A DNA stretch of 64,000 nucleotides from an uncultured Planctomycetota bacterium (lineage in GTDB: Bacteria > Planctomycetota > Planctomycetia > Gemmatales > HRBIN36), in NCBI GenBank assembly GCA_937944855.1, contig CALFAY010000043.1, positions 1 through 64,000 on the forward strand, given 5' to 3'. Every line of letters begins with the position of its first letter. Position 1 is the first letter of the stretch. The notes below the pieces were generated by a model. The model had not been told where the DNA came from. It made no database searches and worked only from the letters and a program-made list of their open reading frames with translations. Positions 7,049 to 16,245 of the stretch are shown here, in pieces. A program made the position numbers and the translations under genes.

Positions 7049-9526
7049 ATGATACGCGGACGCCCTTTATACATCTTTGGTCTGTGCATCTTCGGCACGT
7101 TTTTGTTGCCTCTGGCCCTGGAACGTCCGGCAGAGGCCTTTATCGAGCACAAAGTCCACCTCAAGGACCTGATCCGCGATTGCGAGTACATCTTCCGTGC
7201 CAGGGTTGAAAGCGTGGATCCGGCCCGGCCAGCGATGGTCGTGGTCATCGAAAGCGATCTCAAAGGCAAGTTTCCGAGGCGGCGGTTGCCGATCAACCTG
7301 ACCGGCGACAAAGAAAAGCACACCCCGGAATTGCTCAAGCGTGTCGCCGCTGAAGTGCCGCTCATCTGTTTCGACACGTTCGAGAAGAACCAGCATATGC
7401 TGCTGGCCTTCACCAACGGCACCTGGTTTCAAGTAATCGGAACGCCGGACGGCGACCGGATCCGCTGGGCCTTCACGCACTGCGAGATCTATCTGCGTCG
7501 CACCTTCCGCGGCACCACAGAGGAACTTGACCAGGTCTTGCGGGATGCCCTGGCCGGCAAGAAAGCTCCTCCGCCATATGATCCCAAGGTTAAACCAGGC
7601 TTCGGACCCGAGCTGGAAACTAAACCCGGTCCAGGCGCACCTTCGGGTCAGGGAAGCTTGCCCGGCTGTCCGGCCGGAGGCGGAAACCTGATGCTTGGCG
7701 TGATCGCTCTGCCGTTCCTGATGCCGATCGCAGCGTTGCTGCAACTGCTCTTTCCGACCTTGCTGAGGGACCAGTGGCGGCGCTACAGCGTGGCTGTATC
7801 GGTACTGCTGACGCAATCGACGCTTCTGGTTTTGCATTGGGCCTTGCGGCCATGGTTGAGCGGATCCTGGTGGGCCGGCGAACGGGCGTTGTGGTGGAGC
7901 GTCGTCGGTGTGGCGGGGCTGGGCTTGTGGGTTTCTCTGTGGCGATGGAACCGACGACCGCTCCCGGCCACGGTTCCGGCCCGGGTCGAGTTCATCGCCC
8001 TGGGAGTTCTGCTGGCAGCGGGCCTGGGCTGGGCCGCCTATCAACTCTGGCAACGGGAAGTCCCTTTCCTGGACGAAATGGGCGTTGTCAGTGGCGCGGC
8101 GCTGCTCGGACTGGTGCATCTCGGCTATCGCTGGGCGACGGCGGAACGCGATCCGCTTTCGTCGCCTGGGCGGGAGTCGTCCTCGCCGACCCCCTGGCGG
8201 AGCACGGAGCTGGCCTTTCTGCTGGGTCTGAGCGGATTTGGGATCGGTGTCGGGTTTTACCTGTTTCGCGACGTCAGCCAGGTGACATCGGGAGCAGAAG
8301 TGCGCACCGAGTGGCCGATGTTTCGCGGCAATCCGTACCGAAGCGGAACACATCGTGCCGACGATGCCGGACCTCGTGAGCCGAAAGTACTCTGGGTCTT
8401 CGACCCGTCCGAGCCGCGCGGCCGGGTCATGCTGCACTCGTCGCCGACGGTCGTGGACGACCGGCTCTACATCGGCGCGCTGCGGCAAGTGTCAGCGCTT
8501 CAAGACGGGTATTTGTACTGCGTCAGCGCCCGAACTGGGGAAGCGGAGTCGGCGGTGCCTCTGCCCGGTGGCTCGCGGCTATGGCGATTCTCCGCCGGTG
8601 ACACCTTGCGACCCGTCTTCGCCACGCCGATCGTGGCCGGAGGCCGGATCTTCCTCGGCGAAGGTTATCACCAGGACACTGGCTGCCGTCTCCTCTGCCT
8701 CGACGCGCGGGACGGCAATGCAACCCTGTGGGCGATGCCGACCAGCAGCCATGTCGAGTCCACTCCCTGCGTGGTCGGCAACCGGGCTTATTTCGGCGCG
8801 GGAGACGATGGCCTCCTGTGCGTTGACGCCGAGGAAACCGTGTCGGCCAACGGCATTCCCCAACCGAAGCTGCACTGGCGCGTGGCCGGTTATCATGTGG
8901 ATGTGTCGCCCTTGGTCGTTGAAGGACGGGTGTTCGCCGGTTCCACGGTCGGCGACAGGCATCAAGACTTGTACGCCCTGGCAGTGGATGCCGAGAGCGG
9001 ACAGCTTCTGTGGCAAAGGCGTCACGAGCTTCGCGTGACTGGCTCGCCGGCATGGGCTGACGGACGGGTCGTCTTCGGACTGGGCAACGGGAAGCTCGGA
9101 CAGGACGCCGACGTGCCACAAGGGGCCGTCTGGTGCCTCGATGCCGCCGACGGCTCGGAGCTTTGGACTTTCGCTACCGGCAACTCAGTCATGGCGACTC
9201 CCGCAGTGGCCGAGGGCCGGGTCTTCGCTCCGTGTACGGACGGCTATTGCTATTGCCTCGACTCTGACAACGGCCGGTTGATTTGGAAAACGCAGATGTC
9301 TGGTCCGATGGCGGCATCGCCGGTCGTGGCGGCAGGGCGCGTCTATGTCTTGACCGTGGGCGGGATCCTAAGCTGTCTCGATGCCGCCGACGGCCGGGAG
9401 TTGTGGACCGTGGGATCCCTGGGAGACGCCGACGTGGATGACGCCTATTCCAGTCCAGTGCTCGTCCAGGGCCGCTTATACGTCGCCGTGGGCGGCAAGG
9501 TGTTCTGCATCGGCGACCAGCCATGA
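7049..9526 (+). CDS. membrane protein with C-terminal PQQ-type beta-propeller
   Basis: An 825-residue protein in three parts. It begins with a signal peptide or anchor (about 5-28) and an extracytoplasmic N-terminal domain (about 30-180). A Pro/Gly-rich linker follows, then several membrane spans between about 208 and 395. From about 405 to the end there is an eight-bladed-type PQQ/BamB-like propeller with repeated W-x-F/x-T, SSPTV, G(R/K)V(F/Y) and C-L-D-A-A-D-G motifs. Such propellers in planctomycetes usually act as protein-interaction scaffolds; the residues needed to bind PQQ itself cannot be confirmed here. The ATG follows GGAGCGAGCC. The stop overlaps the next gene's start as ATGA, indicating translational coupling. 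Confidence 0.85.
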   Translation: MIRGRPLYIFGLCIFGTFLLPLALERPAEAFIEHKVHLKDLIRDCEYIFRARVESVDPARPAMVVVIESDLKGKFPRRRLPINLTGDKEKHTPELLKRVAAEVPLICFDTFEKNQHMLLAFTNGTWFQVIGTPDGDRIRWAFTHCEIYLRRTFRGTTEELDQVLRDALAGKKAPPPYDPKVKPGFGPELETKPGPGAPSGQGSLPGCPAGGGNLMLGVIALPFLMPIAALLQLLFPTLLRDQWRRYSVAVSVLLTQSTLLVLHWALRPWLSGSWWAGERALWWSVVGVAGLGLWVSLWRWNRRPLPATVPARVEFIALGVLLAAGLGWAAYQLWQREVPFLDEMGVVSGAALLGLVHLGYRWATAERDPLSSPGRESSSPTPWRSTELAFLLGLSGFGIGVGFYLFRDVSQVTSGAEVRTEWPMFRGNPYRSGTHRADDAGPREPKVLWVFDPSEPRGRVMLHSSPTVVDDRLYIGALRQVSALQDGYLYCVSARTGEAESAVPLPGGSRLWRFSAGDTLRPVFATPIVAGGRIFLGEGYHQDTGCRLLCLDARDGNATLWAMPTSSHVESTPCVVGNRAYFGAGDDGLLCVDAEETVSANGIPQPKLHWRVAGYHVDVSPLVVEGRVFAGSTVGDRHQDLYALAVDAESGQLLWQRRHELRVTGSPAWADGRVVFGLGNGKLGQDADVPQGAVWCLDAADGSELWTFATGNSVMATPAVAEGRVFAPCTDGYCYCLDSDNGRLIWKTQMSGPMAASPVVAAGRVYVLTVGGILSCLDAADGRELWTVGSLGDADVDDAYSSPVLVQGRLYVAVGGKVFCIGDQP

Positions 9527-11994
9527 CCGCCATCCTTCCTTTCGAGGCCATCGAGTCGCATCATCGAGCGCTGGTCGGAGGCAAAGGCTTGAGCCTGGGG
9601 CTGATGACGCGCGCCGGGCTGCCTGTGCCTCCCGGTTTCGTCATGACGGCGGATGTGGGTCTTCCAGAGTCTTCCGAGCCGGCGACACTGCCGGAAGACC
9701 TTCGGCTTCTGTTAACGGAACAGTACCGTCGTTTGGGAGGCGGTCCGGTCGCGGTGCGCTCCTCTGCCACTGCCGAAGACAGTGAGGACGCCAGTTTCGC
9801 CGGCCAGCACGAATCCCTGTTGAACGTCGTCGGCGAATCAGCCTTGGTCGAAGCGGTGATTCAGTGTCGGCATTCGGTCCGCTCCCAGCGGGCTGAAGTG
9901 TATCGTCATCGCCAGGATGTGGCCGAGCATGACACGGCTTTGGCCGTGGTCGTGCAGCGGATGGTGCCCGCCGAGGTTTCTGGCGTGCTATTTACCCGCG
10001 ACCCGCTCGATGCGACCGGAGAGCGGATGCTGATCGAGGCTTCGTGGGGTCTGGGAGAAAGTGTCGTCTCCGGCCGGGTCGTGCCCGACCGCTTCCACTG
10101 TCGCCGCGGCGACGGCAGCATCGTCGAACAGCACATCGCCCTCAAGACCGTGCAACGAAGGCCGGAGGGATGGTGCGATGTGCCTGCGGAGCGACAATAC
10201 CAGCCGTGCCTGACTGCTGCCCAACTTGCGGAACTGTTCAAACTGGGCCGACAAGTCGAGGACTACTTCGGCGAACCTCGGGACGTTGAGTGGGCGTGGG
10301 CTGACGGCCGATTCTGGCTCCTCCAGGCCCGGCCGATCACGACGCCGGGGGCCTTCGAGCGGGAAGAACTGATTCGCTCGGAAATCGCTGCCTTGAAAGC
10401 CAAGGCCGATCCGCGCGGCACCGTCTGGGGAGGGTACAACCTTGCTGAAATCCTCCCTGCCCCGACGCCGATGACCTGGGCGATCGTGCGGCGCTTCATG
10501 TCCGGTCGCGGCGGCTACGGGCTGTTGCTCCGCGACCTGGGCTTCGACCCCGACCCAGAACTGGACGAAGAGGGCTTCATCGACCTGATCTGCGGACGGC
10601 CTTATGTGAACTTGAGCCGGGAACCGAAACTGTACTTTCGCGATTTTCCCATCGGCCATCGCTTTGCCGACCTCAAGGCCCATCCCGAACGGGCCATCTA
10701 TCCGCGCGCCCTTCCGGATGCGGGACGGATCACGGCCCGGTTTCTCCTCCGAGTGCCGATCATTCTCTGGAAGATGGTGCGGAACCACTCGCAGATGACT
10801 CGGCAAATGCCGGTGTGGGCCGAGGTCTTGCGTCGGGAAATCTACCCGCAGTTCGTGGCTGAGGTCGAAGCATACCGGCAGGAAGACCTGAGTCGGCTGT
10901 CCGCAAAAGAATTGATCGACCGGTTCCATCATTGGACTGAGCGGACGCTTTCAGATTTCGCTCGCCGGTCCGTTCGACCCTCCGTGTTCGCGACCCTGGC
11001 AATGGGCAATCTCGAACAAGCCCTCAAAGTCAAGGTCGGGCCTGAGGAGGCAGGGCGAATCGTGCGGAAGGCTCTTGCCGGAGTGCGGCCCGATCCCGAA
11101 GCCGACTTGGCTGGCGCCTTGGCTCGTCTCCTGTCCGGGGAACTGACCAGGGAAGAGTTTCTGCGCAACTTCGGACACCGCGGACCGGGAGAGATGGAAT
11201 TGGCCGAGCCGCGCTGGCGAGAGCGGCCCGACCTGCTCCCGCAAGCCAATCGAGAGACGAACCTGGAACGCGATCAGCCCCTCGCAGCCGCGGAAGCCGA
11301 CGCCGTCTGGGATGGTGTGCTACGGGAGGCTGGACTGTCGGCTGACCAGGGCCGTGCCCTGCGGGACGACTTCGACTATGCCCGCACCTACACCGCGCTG
11401 CGGGAAACCTCCAAACATTACTTGCTCTTGGGGTACGACCTGATGCGTCGATACCTGGTCGAGCTAGATCGGCGTTTTGGACTTCGTAACGGAATCTTTT
11501 TCCTGCTCCCCACGGAATTAAGCGAGCTGGCGAGTGGAAAGTCCCTGGGCGACCGCATCCGCCAGCGACGCAGGCAGAGGCGAATCGCCCTCAGCATCGA
11601 GCTTCCAACTGTGATTTTCAGTGACGATCTGGGAGCCATTGGCCGAGTGTCAGTGCCCCTGGGAGCCGGCACGCTTGACGGCACGCCGCTGTCCGGAGGC
11701 GTCGCGGAAGGACCGGCCCTGGTGCTGAGGCATCCGGAAGCGGTTGGCAACCGCCGCGACTATGTTCTGGTGTGCCCCTCCACCGATCCGGCCTGGGTAC
11801 CGCTGTTTGTTCACGCGCGGGGACTGGTCCTGGAGTCCGGGGGAGTGCTCTCCCACGGAGCGATCGTGGCTCGGGAGTTCAGTCTGCCGGCGGTGGGCGG
11901 AGTCCCCAACGTCGTCAGCCGGATCCGCACCGGGCAGCGGCTGAAAGTGGACGGCAACTCCGGGAAGGTGTACGTCCTCCACGAACCTTCCTGA
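9523..11994 (+). CDS. PEP-utilising enzyme (PEP synthase / rifampicin phosphotransferase-like)
   Basis: An 823-residue member of the pyruvate-phosphate dikinase superfamily. The N-terminal ATP-grasp domain (1 to about 280) shows GGKGLSLG, VPPGFV and the nucleotide-binding VAVRSSATAEDSEDASFAGQ-type segment. The C-terminal swivel domain carries GGVLSHGAIVARE with the phospho-carrier His at about 778. The middle (about 300-700) is unlike the PEP/pyruvate TIM barrel and resembles the middle domain of rifampicin phosphotransferases. The family transfers phosphate from ATP through the His to a small molecule; the acceptor is unknown here. It overlaps the PQQ-propeller gene by 4 bases, an unexpected partner for a cytoplasmic phosphotransferase. 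Confidence 0.85.
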   Translation: MTAILPFEAIESHHRALVGGKGLSLGLMTRAGLPVPPGFVMTADVGLPESSEPATLPEDLRLLLTEQYRRLGGGPVAVRSSATAEDSEDASFAGQHESLLNVVGESALVEAVIQCRHSVRSQRAEVYRHRQDVAEHDTALAVVVQRMVPAEVSGVLFTRDPLDATGERMLIEASWGLGESVVSGRVVPDRFHCRRGDGSIVEQHIALKTVQRRPEGWCDVPAERQYQPCLTAAQLAELFKLGRQVEDYFGEPRDVEWAWADGRFWLLQARPITTPGAFEREELIRSEIAALKAKADPRGTVWGGYNLAEILPAPTPMTWAIVRRFMSGRGGYGLLLRDLGFDPDPELDEEGFIDLICGRPYVNLSREPKLYFRDFPIGHRFADLKAHPERAIYPRALPDAGRITARFLLRVPIILWKMVRNHSQMTRQMPVWAEVLRREIYPQFVAEVEAYRQEDLSRLSAKELIDRFHHWTERTLSDFARRSVRPSVFATLAMGNLEQALKVKVGPEEAGRIVRKALAGVRPDPEADLAGALARLLSGELTREEFLRNFGHRGPGEMELAEPRWRERPDLLPQANRETNLERDQPLAAAEADAVWDGVLREAGLSADQGRALRDDFDYARTYTALRETSKHYLLLGYDLMRRYLVELDRRFGLRNGIFFLLPTELSELASGKSLGDRIRQRRRQRRIALSIELPTVIFSDDLGAIGRVSVPLGAGTLDGTPLSGGVAEGPALVLRHPEAVGNRRDYVLVCPSTDPAWVPLFVHARGLVLESGGVLSHGAIVAREFSLPAVGGVPNVVSRIRTGQRLKVDGNSGKVYVLHEPS

Positions 11995-12020
11995 CGCTCG
12001 CCCTTGCAGCGCGGGTCGGG

Positions 12021-12026
12021 TATAAT
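12021..12026 (+). promoter_or_regulatory. -10 box of tRNA-Leu
   Basis: A perfect TATAAT 11 bases before the first tRNA base. The best -35-like hexamer (TTGCAG, 12004-12009) is too close, at 11 bases, so the -35 element is weak or absent. Confidence 0.6.
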
Positions 12027-12037
12027 CGCTCACACGG

Positions 12038-12120
12038 GCCGAAGTGGCGGAATGGCAGACGCGCCGGACTCAAAATCCGGTCCCCGCAAGGGGGTGTGGG
12101 TTCAAGTCCCACCTTCGGCA
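12038..12120 (+). tRNA. tRNA-Leu (anticodon CAA)
   Basis: An 83-base class II tRNA. The 7-bp acceptor stem is GCCGAAG/CTTCGGC with discriminator A at 12120. The anticodon loop CTCAAAA places CAA at 12071-12073 (reads UUG). A long variable arm (TCCCCGCAAGGGGG region) and the T-loop GGTTCAAGTCC are present. The 3' CCA is not encoded. Confidence 0.95.
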
Positions 12121-12304
12121 TTCTCTCGGATCAGGCTTCCCCACCTGCTTCGCCCGGGAAGGGCGAGTCCCCTCACGACATTTCCTTGTCCGGAATCGGA
12201 GTCATGGCGTTGACGACCTAGTTTCCTGTAGAATAAGCGAATCTTCGGTGGAACCGCGGCAGCATGTGAGCAAGCCTGGGGACGAGCGGAGCCTGGAGTT
12301 GGGA

Positions 12305-13216
12305 ATGATGAAGCAGTTGGCGGCGTGGGTCGGCTTGGTGGTGCTGATACCCCTGCCCTGTCTCGGTCAGACGCCGACGGCCGAGGAAAAGGCAGCCACT
12401 TTGAAGTTTCTGGCCTCCCTGCGCAGACCGGACGGCGGTTACGCGGCGGAGGCCAGGCCGGACAGCCCGGCCACGGTGGCAGCCACGTCGTCCGCTTTGA
12501 GAGCCATCCGCTACTTCGGAGGCAAGCCAGAGGACCCGTCGGCCACGGCCCGGTTTCTGCTGAGTTGTCGGCACGTCGGTCGAGGGGGCTTCGGTCCGAC
12601 CCCAGGCAGCCCGCCCGAAGTCCGCATTACCGCACTGGGACTGATGGCTTGCAAAGAGATCCCTGAAGCGAAACTCTCCCCGGCAGAGATTCGGGAAACC
12701 TTCAGCGGCTACCTGGCCACCGAGGCCAAATCGTTCGAAGACATCCGGATCGCCGCAGCGGCCTACGAAACCTGGTACAAGGACCAGCCGGACCCGGCTT
12801 TGGAGACAGTGCGGCAGAAATGGCTGGCGGAAGTGCTGAAGGAGCGGAACCCGGACGGCACGTTCGGCAACGGCGACGGAGCGGCCCGGCATACGGCCAG
12901 CGCTCTCGTGACCGTGCTGCGTTTAGGCGGCAGCCTGGACGATGCCTCGCGGGAGGCAGCCAAGAAGCTGCTGCTGTCCGCTCAGCGGCCTGACGGGGGT
13001 TGGTCCAAGGCCGACGCGGCCGGGTCCGATCTGGAAACCACCTACCGTGTGATGCGCTGTCTGCACATGCTCGGCGTCAAGCCGGACGTCGAACGCTGTC
13101 GCGGGTTCATCGCCAAGTGTCGTCAACCGGACGGCAGTTATGCCGTGCAGCCGGGCCAGCCGGGGAACGTCAGTGCCACATACTACGCCGCAATCGTTCT
13201 GCATTGGCTCGAATGA
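12305..13216 (+). CDS. secreted prenyltransferase/squalene-oxidase-repeat protein
   Basis: A 303-residue protein with a signal peptide (MMKQ, then a hydrophobic run to about 20, LGQ). It has repeated alpha/alpha-barrel motifs of the prenyltransferase / terpene-cyclase type: RRPDGGYA near 38, PDGTFG near 190, RPDGGWS near 245 and RQPDGSYA near 285. This length fits a single half-barrel without the catalytic acid cluster of cyclases, so a binding or structural role is more likely than catalysis. The start at 12305 (or the adjacent ATG 12308) follows GGAGTTGGGA; an open frame reaching back into the tRNA is rejected. The WD40 gene starts 1 base after its stop. Confidence 0.8.
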   Translation: MMKQLAAWVGLVVLIPLPCLGQTPTAEEKAATLKFLASLRRPDGGYAAEARPDSPATVAATSSALRAIRYFGGKPEDPSATARFLLSCRHVGRGGFGPTPGSPPEVRITALGLMACKEIPEAKLSPAEIRETFSGYLATEAKSFEDIRIAAAAYETWYKDQPDPALETVRQKWLAEVLKERNPDGTFGNGDGAARHTASALVTVLRLGGSLDDASREAAKKLLLSAQRPDGGWSKADAAGSDLETTYRVMRCLHMLGVKPDVERCRGFIAKCRQPDGSYAVQPGQPGNVSATYYAAIVLHWLE

Positions 13217-13217
13217 C

Positions 13218-16200
13218 ATGACCTACTACCGATCCCTCGTCGGCCTGATCTTGGCGCAAAGCGTCTTCCTCGGCCTGCTGGCTGCCGAGACCTCGGACGA
13301 CATCGCGGAGCAGATCCGAGCGTATGAGCAGGAGCGCGCTGCTCTGCAACAAGCCAAGGTCGATGCTCATTTCGCCCCCGAGTTGCTGGCTCAGGCCGAT
13401 GCCGCGGCTCAGACCGCTCGGGATGCCTTGAAAGCTGGACAAACCGCGGCGGCCTCCGAAGCGATTCGCCGCGCCCGTTGGCTCTTGCCAAGCCCGACGC
13501 CGAGTTTGCCTGACGGCGTCGGTCGCGTGTTGGGGTCGCCCAAGTTCTGCCACGCCGCCGATGTTCACGCCGTCGCCTACGCCCCGGACGGGAAGCGCTT
13601 GGTGACGGGCAGTCGGGATGGCACCATCCGCATGTGGGATTTGTCCACAGGGCGAGAACTTCTGACCTACCGTGGCCATCCTGACGGGGCTCGGTGTTTG
13701 GCGTTCAGTAAGGACGGCAGGCACATCCTCTCCGGCGGGATGAACGGAACGGTGCGTTGGTGGAAAGCAGACACGGGAGAGGATGTTCATGTCTTGACCG
13801 GCCATAAGGCTCCCGTCCTTTCCGTCGCCGTTCATCCCGAAGGCAAGCAGGCGGCGACCGGTGGGGCCGACAATAGCCTGCGCATTTGGGACCTCGACGC
13901 AGGTAAGGAGTCGGCGAGTCCCCCCGGGCACAACGACGTGGTCAATGCCGTGGCTTACACTCCGGACGGTTCGCTCCTGGCTTCGGCAGACGCCCAGGGC
14001 AACATCCGCATCTGGAACGCCGCGACCACAGCCATCGTGCGCCAGTTCCAGATGAACCCGAAGAGCCGCGTCGGTGTCAACGCCCTCGCCTTCAGTCCAG
14101 ACGGTCTTCGCCTGGCCGTGGCTGGGGAAGAGAACGTCGTTCACGTCTTCGATCCCAAATCCAGCGTGGAACTGCGGCAGCTCACAGGCCACGCGGCCTC
14201 GGTGTCGGCGCTGGCATGGAGTCCCGACGGCAAGTGGCTGGCGTCGGGAGGCAAGGATTCCGACCGGGTTTCGCCCTCGGAGCGGGCCATTAAGGTCTGG
14301 GACGCCGAAACGGGTCAACCCCGTCACACGTTCCTCGGTCATGCTCAGTCGGTCACCGGCCTGGCCTGGAGTCCGGACAGCCGACAAATCGCCTCGGTCA
14401 GCTACGACCAGACGATTCGGCTCTGGGAACTTCAGGGGCCGGTTTCATCCCGCGAATTCCTGGGACACGAAGGGTACGTCTGGTCGGTGCAACCAAGTCC
14501 CGACGGCCGCCTGCTCCTGTCCTGCGGCGCGGATCACACCCTTCGCCTGTGGGACGCGGTAAGTGGAAAGCTGGTCCGGACCATTACGGCCCATGCGGCT
14601 CCCGTGACCGCCGCTGTTTTCAGCCCGGATGGGAAACTCATCGCTTCATGCGGAGGAGATCGGCTGGTGAAGCTGTGGAACGCCCGGACGCTCGAGGAGG
14701 TCCGCAGCCTGAGCGGTCACACGGCCCCCGTGACAAGCCTGGCGTTCAGCAACGACGGCAAACTGTTGGCCTCGGGAGGCGCGGATCGAAGCGTCCGTTT
14801 GTGGGAGACTGCAACGGGCAAACCGCTGGCGACACTGCTCGGGCACGGCTCCGTGGTCATGGCAGTCGCTTTCTCCCCCGACGACAAAGTGTTGGCTTCC
14901 TGCGGCGGCGATCAAACGATCCGCCTGTGGAACGTGGAGAAAGGCACGACGCAGCGAACCCTCACCGGCCACACCTCGGCCGTGGCCTGTATCGCTTTTA
15001 GCCCTAACGGTCTGTTTTTGGCCTCGGCGGGAGGCGACAACGTGGCGGCCCAGGTGAAGCTGTGGGACGTCAGCACGGGCAATCAGATTCGCGACTATAA
15101 GGGCCATGCTCTTCCCGTGTCCGCAATTGCTTTCAGCAGCGACGGGAAATTGCTGGCCACCGGCGGGGCTGACAGCACCGTCCGGGTCTGGGACCGCAAC
15201 AGTGGAGCAGAACTGCATGTTTTCCGGGGCCACTCCGACTGGGTCACTTCGGTTGCCTTCGGGCCTGACGGTAGGTACGTCGTCTCGGCCAGCGTGGACA
15301 GGTCCTTGCGTCTGTGGGAACTCAGTGGTCAGGAGAGCGTCCCCCGCTATGGTCACGAACGAGCCGTGCTCTCGGTGGCCGTAGCTCCCGGCGGACGCCT
15401 CGCAGCCTCCGGATCCGCTGACGGCACGATCCGGCTTTGGGACTTGTCCACCGGAAACCTGCTCCGCACGCTGGGCAGTCACGAAAGCGATGTCACCGCC
15501 CTGGTGTTCAGCCAGGATGGCAAAAAACTGGTTTCCGGCTCCCGACGCCCCGACACGTCGCTGAAGCTGTGGGACCTGGAAAGCTATCGGGAGGTTCGCG
15601 TCATTGACGCCCAGTTGGAGTACGTTTTGGCCCTGGCATTTGCCGACAGCGACAAATTGATCGTTGCCTGGGACGGCAACCGCGAAGGCAGCGTGACCTT
15701 GTGGGAAGCTGCAACCGGTCGAGCGGTGCGACGGGTCGAAGGGCATGACGGCCGGGTCCGCTCTCTGGCTTTCAGCGGCGACGGCCGTTTGGCCGCCTTC
15801 GGCTGTACCACCGGCGAGGTCAAAGTCTGGAGTCTGACCGATGCTGCCCCGCAACCGCCTTTGCAGTGCCATGGCGGTGACGTGGCCGACGTCGCCTTAT
15901 CCGCTGACGGCCGCTGGATGACGACCGCCGGTGCCGACGGGCAGATCAAGCTCTGGGACCGTGAGAAACGTCAGGCTGCGGTTTCCTGGAAGGGTCACGG
16001 GCGGCGCTTGAGCGGCCTGCTGCTCTCCGCCGATGGAAAGCAGATCGTCTCCTGGACCAGTGACGGGGAGATCAAACTCTGGCAGGTCCAGGAACAATCG
16101 GCCCAGGAGGTCAAAAGCTGGAAGCTCGACGGTCCCGTTGCTGCCGTGGCATGGAACGAAGCGTCCCCGAACAGTGCAGCGCTTCTGCTGACAGCGAACC

Positions 16201-16235
16201 GTTCGGGCACTTTGTACCTGCTTCGCTTCGATTGA
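13218..16235 (+). CDS. secreted WD40 protein with about 21 blades
   Basis: A 1005-residue protein. It has a signal peptide (residues 1-23, ending LLAAE), a helical segment (about 25-95) and then uninterrupted WD40 repeats to the end. I count about 21 blade ends of the form x-(I/V/L)-(R/K)-x-W-(D/E/N/K), most with GH and SPDGK-type motifs; two are degenerate (HVFD and the last, YLLR). Twenty-one equals three seven-bladed propellers in a row. It is expected to be a large extracytoplasmic interaction scaffold. It is tightly linked to the prenyltransferase-like gene upstream (1-base gap) and nadK downstream (10-base gap). No enzymatic domain is visible. Confidence 0.9.
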   Translation: MTYYRSLVGLILAQSVFLGLLAAETSDDIAEQIRAYEQERAALQQAKVDAHFAPELLAQADAAAQTARDALKAGQTAAASEAIRRARWLLPSPTPSLPDGVGRVLGSPKFCHAADVHAVAYAPDGKRLVTGSRDGTIRMWDLSTGRELLTYRGHPDGARCLAFSKDGRHILSGGMNGTVRWWKADTGEDVHVLTGHKAPVLSVAVHPEGKQAATGGADNSLRIWDLDAGKESASPPGHNDVVNAVAYTPDGSLLASADAQGNIRIWNAATTAIVRQFQMNPKSRVGVNALAFSPDGLRLAVAGEENVVHVFDPKSSVELRQLTGHAASVSALAWSPDGKWLASGGKDSDRVSPSERAIKVWDAETGQPRHTFLGHAQSVTGLAWSPDSRQIASVSYDQTIRLWELQGPVSSREFLGHEGYVWSVQPSPDGRLLLSCGADHTLRLWDAVSGKLVRTITAHAAPVTAAVFSPDGKLIASCGGDRLVKLWNARTLEEVRSLSGHTAPVTSLAFSNDGKLLASGGADRSVRLWETATGKPLATLLGHGSVVMAVAFSPDDKVLASCGGDQTIRLWNVEKGTTQRTLTGHTSAVACIAFSPNGLFLASAGGDNVAAQVKLWDVSTGNQIRDYKGHALPVSAIAFSSDGKLLATGGADSTVRVWDRNSGAELHVFRGHSDWVTSVAFGPDGRYVVSASVDRSLRLWELSGQESVPRYGHERAVLSVAVAPGGRLAASGSADGTIRLWDLSTGNLLRTLGSHESDVTALVFSQDGKKLVSGSRRPDTSLKLWDLESYREVRVIDAQLEYVLALAFADSDKLIVAWDGNREGSVTLWEAATGRAVRRVEGHDGRVRSLAFSGDGRLAAFGCTTGEVKVWSLTDAAPQPPLQCHGGDVADVALSADGRWMTTAGADGQIKLWDREKRQAAVSWKGHGRRLSGLLLSADGKQIVSWTSDGEIKLWQVQEQSAQEVKSWKLDGPVAAVAWNEASPNSAALLLTANRSGTLYLLRFD

Positions 16236-16245
16236 CTGCGATTCG

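Noticed and set aside
12044-12304. Coding start of the prenyltransferase-like gene within the tRNA
   Set aside because: The frame is open back into tRNA-Leu, but the signal peptide and Shine-Dalgarno place the start at 12305.
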